A DNA stretch of 14,463 bases from Candidatus Aegiribacteria sp. Lineage in GTDB: Bacteria; Fermentibacterota; Fermentibacteria; Fermentibacterales; Fermentibacteraceae. The notes beneath the pieces are model-generated. The model was given only the letters and a program-made list of their open reading frames with translations. It searched no databases and was not told where the DNA came from. The translations under genes were made by a program, and so were the position numbers. This document shows, one piece after another, positions 7,651 through 14,300 of this stretch. Within the stretch, counting starts at the first letter, position 1. Every line of letters begins with the position of its first letter. Location: NCBI GenBank assembly GCA_021107345.1, contig JAIOSX010000091.1, positions 1-14,463 on the forward strand. Direction: 5' to 3'.

Positions 7651-8208
7651 ATGAAAAGCAAACGGAGGAAGAGCTTTGAGAAGGAAGTACTCTGTCATCT
7701 GGACAGACTCTTCGGATATGCGATGCATCTCTGCAAGAACACTGAAGACGCATCCGATCTTGTCCAGGATACTTATCTGAACGCCCTCAAATCCGAAAAG
7801 CAGTACTCCCTGGGAACAAATGCCGGAGCATGGTTGTTTACGATAATGCGAAATACGTTCCTGAATAAAATGAGAAGAATGAGTAGAAAACCGATTGGCA
7901 TGGCTGGAGAATGGATAGAACAGATAACCAGGGAAGATATACCGGAACTGAGTAAGCACGGACCGGATCCCAGCGTCATATGCCTTGATAATCTTCTTAA
8001 GGAAGATATCACACGGGCTTTCGATAATCTTCCCGAAGAGTTCAAGGATGCTGTAGTACTTTGTGACGTACAGGGGTTTTCCTATGCAGATATTGCAACA
8101 ATACTTGATATTCCGATAGGTACTGTAAGGTCGAGAATACACAGAGGAAGGTTTATACTTCGTCATCTGCTTGCCGATTGGAAAAACGTTACAATGGGGG
8201 GGAGGTAA
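7651..8208 (+). CDS. ECF-type RNA polymerase sigma factor
   Basis: A 185-residue extracytoplasmic-function sigma-70 factor, which redirects RNA polymerase to a stress regulon. Region 2 spans about 8-80 with LVQDTYLNALKS (the DLVQDTYL core-binding helix) and the GAWLFTIMRNTFLNKMRR segment that melts and reads the -10. A linker follows at about 85-120. Region 4 spans about 125-178 with NLPEEFKDAVVL and the helix-turn-helix YADIATILDIPIGTVRSRIHRG, which reads the -35. There is no extra C-terminal domain. The ATG at 7651 is preceded by GGAGA at a short gap. The gene ends in a run of seven G residues (8196-8202) that doubles as the Shine-Dalgarno of the next gene, one base after the stop; slippage in that run would alter only its last few residues. 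The zinc-domain gene behind it is the expected anti-sigma partner. The subgroup was not assigned. Confidence 0.95.
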   Translation: MKSKRRKSFEKEVLCHLDRLFGYAMHLCKNTEDASDLVQDTYLNALKSEKQYSLGTNAGAWLFTIMRNTFLNKMRRMSRKPIGMAGEWIEQITREDIPELSKHGPDPSVICLDNLLKEDITRAFDNLPEEFKDAVVLCDVQGFSYADIATILDIPIGTVRSRIHRGRFILRHLLADWKNVTMGGR

Positions 8209-8209
8209 T

Positions 8210-8431
8210 ATGACCTGTGAGGATGCACGTTTAAATATGCATGATTACATCTCGGGAGAGCTTGGTGCTGAACATCATAAAAACCTTATGGATCATATGG
8301 ATGAATGCCCGAACTGTCGTGAATTCTTCAAACAGACTAAGCACATTCAGGCAACTATGAGGAATTTCATGAATTACGATGCTCCTTCCGAACTGCAGGC
8401 AGAAGTTTCAAGTATACTGGCAAATGCATGA
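8210..8431 (+). CDS. Zinc-finger anti-sigma factor domain protein (ZAS), soluble
   Basis: A 73-residue protein consisting only of a zinc-binding anti-sigma domain, which would hold the ECF factor inactive in the cytoplasm. The signature H29-x3-C33-x2-C36 is present, with C3 as a possible fourth ligand and the family-typical pattern of an early YISGEL (14-19) before it. The ATG at 8210 is one base after the sigma stop and four bases after a strong G-rich GGGAGG. Most ZAS anti-sigma factors continue into a transmembrane helix; this one stops at TGA (8429-8431), and the membrane part is encoded by the next, overlapping frame. The stop is followed by C, giving the weak context TGAC. It could be a redox-sensing soluble ZAS, or half of a two-piece anti-sigma factor. 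Confidence 0.85.
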   Translation: MTCEDARLNMHDYISGELGAEHHKNLMDHMDECPNCREFFKQTKHIQATMRNFMNYDAPSELQAEVSSILANA

Positions 8432-8891
8432 CTTACCAGGATCAGATTCGACAGGTAACAGGATTCTACCATCAGTAATGGCATTTCTGCTTCTTGCGTC
8501 AATGCCGGTACTTTTCAGGAAACCTTCTACCACAATGCCAGGTCTTGAAGAAATGGCTGTTCATGCATCCGCTCTTTCCTTATCCGATTCCGCCTGGTCC
8601 GGCAGTTGGTGGATATGGAGCGGTATCGAACCTCCACTTCCCGGTTGCGTAGCCTTTGGAATACATGATTTATACCCTTTTCGACTTATTACAGCGAGAG
8701 ATGTGCAAACCGGTGATGTTCTGATAAGAATTATTTCACCCTTAAGTATTTCATCGAACGAGAATACAATGAATCGTCAAAATCTTCATTTCACCTCTTT
8801 TGTGCAGGATTCGGAGGCACTGGTTCTTATATATCAATCAGACTCCAACTCCTGGCCTGTCAATCTGTTTTCGATTATTACTAATGGCTGA
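8424..8891 (+). CDS. Single-pass membrane protein, probable membrane partner of the anti-sigma factor
   Basis: I do not recognise this 155-residue protein by family. It has a short polar N-terminus, one hydrophobic segment at about 14-31 (ILPSVMAFLLLASMPVLF), then about 120 residues that would be periplasmic, rich in Ser and Trp, with no recognised motif. I chose the ATG at 8424 because translation from it overlaps the ZAS stop by eight bases (ATGCATGA), a usual coupling arrangement; the upstream ATG at 8379 would add residues encoded antagonistically within the ZAS gene. Position and topology match what normally follows a ZAS domain within one polypeptide, so it may tether or sense for the anti-sigma protein. 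That role is inferred from order alone. A weak hairpin (8888-8906) straddles its stop codon. Confidence 0.65.
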   Translation: MHDLPGSDSTGNRILPSVMAFLLLASMPVLFRKPSTTMPGLEEMAVHASALSLSDSAWSGSWWIWSGIEPPLPGCVAFGIHDLYPFRLITARDVQTGDVLIRIISPLSISSNENTMNRQNLHFTSFVQDSEALVLIYQSDSNSWPVNLFSIITNG

Positions 8892-8953
8892 TTTTTGCAG
8901 AATCAGTACGGTTCATTCTGAAGTCGATTGCTTATGAACGGAAAGACGTAAAT

Positions 8954-9454
8954 ATGAAAAGACCAATTGTGCTGCTCCTGATCGTCCTTATTCCCATCTT
9001 CAGCTGCACCGGCAGAACAGATGAAATTGATTCCGGCAACTGTGATTCAACATATGCAGGCCCCCTTGCTGTGCAGCTGCCTGGTGTTCTTATTGCACCC
9101 ACAGGAGATACTGTTCAGATTCTTCCTGAAACTGATGTAATTCTCTACTACTGGCTTCCTCTTGAAAAATACGATGAGATGCAGGATGATCTCCATTTTC
9201 TGGCTTCACTTGACGCATCCTATCTTGTTCTGCCTCTGCAACCGGATCATGAATCACGCAACCATGCCCAGCGCGTAGTGAACAGCATGGAGCTATCCTT
9301 GCCGGTATACCTGGCGGATTCAGCCGTCATGGAAATAATAGACACCGGTATCCTGCCATCATGCCTGATTCTGACTTCTGAAGGTGAAAGAGAATCTGAA
9401 AGCGGTTTCGGAGCACCTTCAAGGCTTCTGTCTTTAATCCGCAGCAGAGAATAA
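8954..9454 (+). CDS. Lipoprotein with a thioredoxin-like fold lacking the active-site cysteines
   Basis: A 166-residue predicted lipoprotein: a signal peptide (1-17) and a lipobox ending IFSC, with lipidated C18. The mature part follows the TlpA/redoxin pattern: a short strand pair with a GDTV turn (51-54), a core strand VILYYWLP (62-69) where the family has its W-C-x-x-C, a helix, a strand VLPLQPD (92-98), and ILPSCLILTSEGE (133-145) resembling the cis-Pro strand and hairpin. The catalytic motif is replaced by WLPLEK, so no thiol-disulfide exchange is expected. Remaining cysteines are C30 and C137. The ATG at 8954 is preceded by GGAAAG. It is 62 bases behind the membrane protein gene and overlaps lpxH by one base, indicating the same transcript. 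The fold call is by pattern, not by search; it may sense or scaffold rather than catalyse. Confidence 0.7.
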   Translation: MKRPIVLLLIVLIPIFSCTGRTDEIDSGNCDSTYAGPLAVQLPGVLIAPTGDTVQILPETDVILYYWLPLEKYDEMQDDLHFLASLDASYLVLPLQPDHESRNHAQRVVNSMELSLPVYLADSAVMEIIDTGILPSCLILTSEGERESESGFGAPSRLLSLIRSRE

Positions 9455-10197
9455 TGGACAGATTTTTCCTGAGTGATGTTCATCTCTTTCCGGAACCGGA
9501 GTTTCATCCAGGCCGTGAAAGATTCATTTCCTTTCTGGATTATCTGCATGATTCTTTCAGCCCCGGTGAACTCTGGATACTGGGTGATCTCTTCGATTTC
9601 TGGTTCGAATACCGGAGCGTTGTCCCATCCGGATACGAAAGATGCATCTCCTCACTTAGAAAGCTGACAGATAGAGGCTGGGTGTTTCACTTCATTCCCG
9701 GAAATCATGATTTCTGGACAGGCAAGCATTTCATTGAGGCAACCGGAGCCCTGATCCATTCCAATGAGTATCTGATAGTGGATCTTGACGGGAAAAGAGT
9801 ACTTCTTTCTCATGGCGACGGGCTGGGACCGGGTGATACCGGTTACAAGCTTATGAAACCGGTCCTGAGATCGGCAATAAGCAGATTCATTTTCAGTCTT
9901 TTACATCCGGATCTGGGTACTTTTATCGCGAGGCGCTTTTCAGATACCAGTAAAAGAATCCTCAGGCGTGATCTTGATAGAATACCCTCGGGAATGCAGA
10001 AATGGATCAATTCCAAATTCGAAGAGGGTATTGATATCATCATCACAGGCCATACACACCTGAACACTGTTATCAGAAGGAATAAAAGTATATATGTTTC
10101 GCTTGGAGACTGGCTGACGAGATTCACCTACTGCTATATTAAAGATTGTACGGAAGAACCTGAACTTCTTGAATATCCCTGTGACACTCCCGAATAG
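9454..10197 (+). CDS. lpxH: UDP-2,3-diacylglucosamine hydrolase (LpxH-like metallophosphoesterase)
   Basis: A 247-residue calcineurin-like phosphoesterase of the LpxH type, which cleaves UDP-2,3-diacylglucosamine to lipid X and UMP in lipid A synthesis, at the inner face of the cytoplasmic membrane. The metal-binding motifs are all present: SDVHL (D8, H10), GDLFDFW (D45), GNHDFW (N84), SHGDG (H120) and GHTH (H200, H202). Length fits the family (about 240). The insert of about 130-190 carries hydrophobic and basic residues, as in the lipid-binding cap. Its ATG overlaps the lipoprotein stop (TAATG), so the two are translationally coupled. Related enzymes with other substrates exist, so LpxH proper is likely but not proven. 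The location inside a sigma-factor cluster suggests envelope maintenance under stress. Confidence 0.85.
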   Translation: MDRFFLSDVHLFPEPEFHPGRERFISFLDYLHDSFSPGELWILGDLFDFWFEYRSVVPSGYERCISSLRKLTDRGWVFHFIPGNHDFWTGKHFIEATGALIHSNEYLIVDLDGKRVLLSHGDGLGPGDTGYKLMKPVLRSAISRFIFSLLHPDLGTFIARRFSDTSKRILRRDLDRIPSGMQKWINSKFEEGIDIIITGHTHLNTVIRRNKSIYVSLGDWLTRFTYCYIKDCTEEPELLEYPCDTPE

Positions 10198-10217
10198 CGG
10201 GAACTTTTGAAAGAGCG

Positions 10218-11183
10218 GTGAAAAACTTGATCTGGGATAAAACCGGTAGGAACCCGGATGTTTCTATCATAATACCGGCGTTCAATGAGGAGGAAAGTAT
10301 TTCCGAACTCGTGCAGGAGATATCCGAATGCATGAAGGGTATGCAATACGAAATTATTGCAATCGACGACGGCAGTACTGATGAAACCTGGGAAAAGATC
10401 ACGGAACTCTCCTCCCGATTCCCACTGAAGGGTCTCAAACTGAGCAGCAACCAGGGCAAAGCTGCTGCTCTGGCAGCCGGATTCGGAGAATCGTCAGGAA
10501 AGTACGTGGTAACAATGGATGCCGATCTTCAGGATGATCCCTCCGAGATCCAGGGAATGATCAGACTTATGGAGGAGAAGAAATATGACCTCGTAAGCGG
10601 CTGGAAGAAAAACCGGAAGGATCCCGCCGGCAAGACTCTTCCTTCAAAATTGTTCAATCTCACGGTTAAGCTCACCACAGGTGTGAAACTTCATGACTTC
10701 AACTGCGGACTGAAGGTCTATAGAAATAACGTGGTCAAGAATCTGGAGTTGTACGGAGAAATGCACCGATACACTCCTGTTCTTGCAGCACAGCAGGGAT
10801 TCTCAATTGGGGAGAAAGTGGTGCATCACCGGCCCAGGAAATATGGAAAGACTAAATATGGAATGGCCCGTTTCTTCAGAGGTTTCTCGGATCTTCTAAC
10901 CGTTCTTTTCCTTCACAGGTACTCCTACAGGCCACTGCATTTCTTCGGGGGCATCGGAACCCTTATTGTACTTGCAGGATTCGGGATCTCCGCATACATG
11001 ACCGTTCTCTGGTTCGGCGGAGAACCCATAGGGAAAAGACCTCTGCTGCTACTCGGTATACTCCTTCTGGTGGTTGGATTCCAGTTCATATCTCTGGGTC
11101 TCCTGGGGGAAATGTTTCTAAAACTGTCTTCCAGATCACATTTCAGTATAAGGAAACGAACTGGAGAAAATACCAGGCAGTAA
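10218..11183 (+). CDS. Family 2 glycosyltransferase with two C-terminal membrane helices (polyprenyl-phosphate type)
   Basis: A 321-residue GT2 enzyme of the dolichol/undecaprenyl-phosphate glycosyltransferase type, which moves a sugar from a nucleotide donor to a lipid phosphate at the membrane. The GT-A domain begins at about 15 (VSIIIPAFNEEESI), with IDDGSTDETW (49-58) for nucleotide binding and MDADLQDDP (100-108) holding the D101-A-D103 metal motif. HRPRKYGKTKYG (204-215) is the acceptor-side motif typical of GtrB/ArnC/DPM1-like enzymes. Two hydrophobic helices lie at about 245-265 and 275-297, as in GtrB. The start is a GTG at 10218, behind GAAAGAG. It lies 20 bases after lpxH. The sugar is unknown; no partner flippase or acceptor transferase is in the window. 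It is the last gene of the sigma-factor cluster. Confidence 0.9.
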   Translation: MKNLIWDKTGRNPDVSIIIPAFNEEESISELVQEISECMKGMQYEIIAIDDGSTDETWEKITELSSRFPLKGLKLSSNQGKAAALAAGFGESSGKYVVTMDADLQDDPSEIQGMIRLMEEKKYDLVSGWKKNRKDPAGKTLPSKLFNLTVKLTTGVKLHDFNCGLKVYRNNVVKNLELYGEMHRYTPVLAAQQGFSIGEKVVHHRPRKYGKTKYGMARFFRGFSDLLTVLFLHRYSYRPLHFFGGIGTLIVLAGFGISAYMTVLWFGGEPIGKRPLLLLGILLLVVGFQFISLGLLGEMFLKLSSRSHFSIRKRTGENTRQ

Positions 11184-11338
11184 CCTCCGCGTATATCGAA
11201 AGGGGTATGCTGGTTAACTCCATTGTCAGCGAAGATGGTTATCTTTATATGATGGGTTGTCTGTTACTGCGCTGAATTCAGAGTTCGCACAATGCAGGAT
11301 TCATGTGGCATTACGCTTATCATCGGAGGAATCGCGCA
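11184..11338 (-). pseudogene. Decayed fragment of a paralogue of the 597-residue secreted protein
   Basis: Read on the minus strand, this stretch translates to a relative of residues about 264-313 of the secreted protein encoded at 12383-14176. From IPP onward the spacing is the same: ESCIVRTLNSAQ, an in-frame TAA (11264-11266) where the intact gene has Glu, then QTTHHIKITIFADNGVNQ and PFDI. By hand count, bases 11211-11310 match 13266-13365 at 80 of 100 positions with no gap. No start, signal peptide or tail is present. It fills the gap between the stops of the glycosyltransferase and the methyltransferase, so only an internal piece survives. Confidence 0.85.
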
Positions 11339-11351
11339 GTTCAGGTCAGTA

Positions 11352-12098
11352 TTATTCAGCTCGGATAATCATGGAGCCCAAAAGTGCATTAAAAATAGGA
11401 ATTTTGGAGAACCATCCCTCTATCCAGTACAAGAAATTGGTAATCCGTGACGGGCATCTGGAACCCACTAATCCAGCGTATTCAATATTTAGCACGGAGT
11501 ATCCTGTCTTCTTAAGTATTTTCTTGATAAACGAACGGGAAAATACTTTCTCCGAAGGCGACCAGCGATCTTTACGGAATGGCCGCAGTATCGGAATGCC
11601 GAACACAAAAAACTTGGCGGGGTTATACAAATTCGGTTCCCTGAACACAACTTTTGCCTGTTGCGTTTTAGTACGCCTTACTTCCTGCAAAGCCGTACTT
11701 AAGTCAGGAAAATGGTGGAGAATAGCGTTACCTACTACAGCATCGAAAACGCCGTCTTTAAAAGGGAGCTGTTCAGCGTTACTGACGACATACTTCACAC
11801 TGCTCCCCACCTTGGACCTGGTTAATTTTATCATTTCCGGTGAAATGTCCAAGGAAACCAGCTGCAATTTCCCTTCGGCAAATTCTTTTGTATACTCTCC
11901 TGTGCCACAACCGAGTTCCAAAACGGTCATTCCCTCCTTCAATTCAGCATTTTGAATAATCGATAGAGCCCGACGCTTTATGCGATCCATACCCACAGGC
12001 GAAGTGCTTATAATAATATTATCATACAATTCTGCTCGTTGATCAAAGAATATTCGTTCCTTCTCGCTAAGAGATACCTTTTGAGGATTGTCTTTCAT
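11352..12098 (-). CDS. Class I SAM-dependent methyltransferase
   Basis: A 248-residue protein with a Rossmann-fold methyltransferase core (Methyltransf_11/25 type). SAM-binding motif I is VLELGCGTGEY (59-69). The acidic residue ending strand 2 is D84 in SLDISPEMI. Motif II is NAEQLPF (107-113), and post-II is FDAVVGNAILHHF (118-130). The C-terminal third (about 150-248) is less conserved, with FGIPILRPF and hydrophobic patches that may form the substrate lid. The substrate is unknown; quinone, lipid or small-molecule methylation are all possible. The ATG at 12098 has AAGGA seven bases upstream. It has no partner in its immediate neighbourhood: a paralogue fragment lies downstream and a secreted protein upstream on the same strand, so it is more an accessory gene than part of an operon. 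Confidence 0.88.
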   Translation of the reverse strand: MKDNPQKVSLSEKERIFFDQRAELYDNIIISTSPVGMDRIKRRALSIIQNAELKEGMTVLELGCGTGEYTKEFAEGKLQLVSLDISPEMIKLTRSKVGSSVKYVVSNAEQLPFKDGVFDAVVGNAILHHFPDLSTALQEVRRTKTQQAKVVFREPNLYNPAKFFVFGIPILRPFRKDRWSPSEKVFSRSFIKKILKKTGYSVLNIEYAGLVGSRCPSRITNFLYWIEGWFSKIPIFNALLGSMIIRAE

Positions 12099-12382
12099 CG
12101 CAAAGTCCTTTTTAGTTTGTTATTCTTTTTAATGTCGGCTAGCAAGTCGTTCAACAGTAGTCATTTAAGGTAAGATCCCGGCGTCAATACACATGTCATG
12201 CCATCAATGCGTATCAGTACTGCGACCAATAGTTGTAGCTATAGGAAAATGAGTGCATCCTTCACGAATAAGCAAAATCAAACCCGTCCTCGAAATGTGG
12301 CCAAAGGAATGATAAACACATAAAGAAAAATATACTATCCCAGTTGAGAAGTCGAGTATTTGATATGTCGAATCATCAATTG
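12099..12382. other. Intergenic region upstream of the methyltransferase
   Basis: AT-rich, 284 bases between the methyltransferase start and the secreted-protein stop. It holds the Shine-Dalgarno of the methyltransferase and a weak candidate promoter. I see no clear terminator for the secreted-protein gene and no similarity to the surface-protein family. About 66 open codons on the minus strand lack a recognisable product. Confidence 0.5.
12126..12154 (-). promoter_or_regulatory. Weak candidate promoter for the methyltransferase gene
   Basis: On the minus strand, TTGAAC (12154-12149) and TAAAAA (12131-12126) are 17 bases apart. Each matches the sigma-70 consensus at four of six positions. 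The -10 lies 28 bases before the ATG. It is suggestive only, in an AT-rich stretch. Confidence 0.25.
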
Positions 12383-14176
12383 CTAATCCACTTTAATAAT
12401 CCTGAGAGAACAAGAGTTATTTCCCATCTGGTTGAATTGTACAAAGTACGCTCCGGATGGAACAGGATTGCCGGAATCATCAAGTCCGTCCCATACTATC
12501 GAAAATGAATTTGTATTTTCGTATACAGTTTCAATACTTCTCACAGCATGTCCTGAAATATCATAGATAAACAGTGTCACATCATTAGATATTCCAGTTA
12601 GATTGAATGTTGTAATGGACTGAAACGGATTGGGTCCAACGGAAGCACTGAATGCTTCATAATCCGGACTAGGATCTTCAGTAATACTCACTGGGTAAAT
12701 GACTTCAATATCATCAATGTACCAACCTTCTCTGTTACCTGCTGCATCACTGCCGAATACATATCTTAACATCATGGGTCCGCATTGATCCGGCATGAAT
12801 TCGACTAATACTTGATGCCAGTCTGAATATCCTGAAAATACTCCTGTTGAAGGAACAAACGGACCCGTTGAATTGGAGACTATTTCGTAAGGATACCCGC
12901 CAACGGGCTCAATAGTCTCCCAGTTATCAAACTGACCAATCTGCAGCAACCCTCCATCATAGGCTTGATTATCCGAGCCAAGCTGGGCATCAATCCTCAT
13001 CCAGAAAGATAGTACTCCGTTAATGGGGATATTAAAGAAAGGCGATTCAATGGCACAGTACAATAGATCATCGTAATCTCCGAGTCCGACATCCCCACAT
13101 TTGAAGGAGTACACTCCTGAAGAAGTATGATTCTGAGAATCACTGACATGCCAGTTATTCAACCATCCGTTCTCAACTGTTGCAACTATCCAGGGATAGG
13201 GATCGGTATCCCCTTCACAATCGTAACTAATACCGCAACCAATAGGTATCGCGAATGGAACAAGTTGGTTAACTCCATTGTCGGCGAAGATAGTAATCTG
13301 CATAGGATAGGTTGTCTGTTCCTGTGCTGAACTCAGTGCTCTTACAATACAGGGTTCGCATGGCTCCGTGTTTTCCCCTGGTGGAATGTTTCCATACTCA
13401 AATAAGGCGGTAAGAACCTGAATCTTCGGTGATAGGGATTGCAGAACTCCGAAGGTGTTCTCAAGAGTTTCAGAACCGTCATTCCTGATTCCAATCTCGA
13501 ACTCAATGTACTCTCCTGGCTCAAATGCCATATCGCCGTCGCCAGAGGAGCCTCCGGACATATCATCATCCACTGTCATGCTGTTGAGATTAATGGATGA
13601 ACTTTCTGGAATCGCTTGAAACCAATCCCAGTAGGCGTGATACTCGCCCCCCGTCATCAAACCCACACGTCCGGAAACAGGATCCGGGTCAATAGCTGAG
13701 AATTCCCATTGCTGCCCTGTTGACGGAACCTCGATAAGGAAGATCAGACTATCTCCTATGCAGGTGAATGTAAGTTCATACCAGACGTTTGATGGGAAAT
13801 CATCGTAAATGGATTTGTACTTGGTGCTAACATCTCCGTTGTATATCCGGCGAATCCTTGCTACATCATGATCTGGTGATACGTAAGCGCACACACCATT
13901 ATTCGGATCGTACATGCGAGCCGCCATCCCGCAAACGTGAACCGCCCTGGTTCTTGCAGTCACAACACAATCCTCTAACTCTACCCATTCAGGAGCAAGC
14001 AATGTTGCACAAGTGGCGGTATTTTGAGCTTGAGCCATGTAATCGCCAGCAGTCCATTCCCCGTAGAGACAGGATATCTCCCAGTCAGTAATATCATTAT
14101 CAGAAAAATCATCATAGAATCCGGCTACAGTAAAAATATTAGCAAAAACAAGTATACAACATATACCAACACGCAT
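12383..14176 (-). CDS. Secreted multidomain surface protein with FlgD/Por-type C-terminal tail
   Basis: A 597-residue predicted exported protein of unknown function. The ATG at 14176 is chosen over ATGs further upstream because AGGAGG (14191-14186) precedes it by nine bases and a good promoter lies just before that. Parts in order: signal peptide (1-19, ending TVAG); a LamG/DUF1080-like beta-sandwich (about 20-190); an acidic Ser/Gly linker (200-216); a CARDB-like Ig module (about 217-312) with EFEIGIRNDG; a jelly-roll module (about 320-495) ending GWYIDDIEV, as in MAM-like or immune-inhibitor-A domains; and a tail (about 508-597) with VGPNPF, LFIYDISG, WDGLDDSGNPVPSGAYFV and IIKVD. Such tails mark proteins handled by type IX-like secretion in the FCB group. 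I count 14 cysteines in the mature chain. It has no catalytic motif I can see; adhesion or carbohydrate binding are guesses. Confidence 0.88.
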   Translation of the reverse strand: MRVGICCILVFANIFTVAGFYDDFSDNDITDWEISCLYGEWTAGDYMAQAQNTATCATLLAPEWVELEDCVVTARTRAVHVCGMAARMYDPNNGVCAYVSPDHDVARIRRIYNGDVSTKYKSIYDDFPSNVWYELTFTCIGDSLIFLIEVPSTGQQWEFSAIDPDPVSGRVGLMTGGEYHAYWDWFQAIPESSSINLNSMTVDDDMSGGSSGDGDMAFEPGEYIEFEIGIRNDGSETLENTFGVLQSLSPKIQVLTALFEYGNIPPGENTEPCEPCIVRALSSAQEQTTYPMQITIFADNGVNQLVPFAIPIGCGISYDCEGDTDPYPWIVATVENGWLNNWHVSDSQNHTSSGVYSFKCGDVGLGDYDDLLYCAIESPFFNIPINGVLSFWMRIDAQLGSDNQAYDGGLLQIGQFDNWETIEPVGGYPYEIVSNSTGPFVPSTGVFSGYSDWHQVLVEFMPDQCGPMMLRYVFGSDAAGNREGWYIDDIEVIYPVSITEDPSPDYEAFSASVGPNPFQSITTFNLTGISNDVTLFIYDISGHAVRSIETVYENTNSFSIVWDGLDDSGNPVPSGAYFVQFNQMGNNSCSLRIIKVD

Positions 14177-14201
14177 AATACTAAACCTCCTATACATTTT
14201 T

Positions 14202-14230
14202 AGTATATATGTATATGAATGCACTGTCAA
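14202..14230 (-). promoter_or_regulatory. Strong sigma-70-type promoter for the secreted protein gene
   Basis: On the minus strand, a perfect TTGACA (14230-14225) is followed by exactly 17 bases and TATACT (14207-14202), five of six matches to TATAAT. Transcription would start near 14195, only a few bases before AGGAGG (14191-14186). The leader is about 20 bases. This rules out the longer upstream reading frame. Confidence 0.8.
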
Positions 14231-14300
14231 TATTAAATTAATTTCTGCTTCTATTGATATCCAGGCTTTGTACAGGTGCCTGTAAGTATGTTTGCAGGTT

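Noticed and set aside
8888..8906. Hairpin CTGATT/AATCAG across the stop of the membrane protein gene as a terminator
   Set aside because: The stem is six AT-containing pairs and no T run follows, and the next gene is close behind on the same strand.
10188..10202. Hairpin TCCCG/CGGGA at the lpxH stop as a terminator
   Set aside because: Only five pairs, with a four-T run that does not directly follow the stem. It overlaps the coding end, and the glycosyltransferase starts 20 bases on.
11257..11955. Plus-strand open frame of 232 codons antisense to the methyltransferase
   Set aside because: The minus strand holds a complete methyltransferase with its SAM motifs and a good ribosome site, and the plus-strand translation begins inside the paralogue relic and has no motif.
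12171..12380. A minus-strand open stretch of about 66 codons between the secreted protein and the methyltransferase
   Set aside because: No ribosome site or recognised motif, and no similarity to the neighbouring surface proteins when read by eye.
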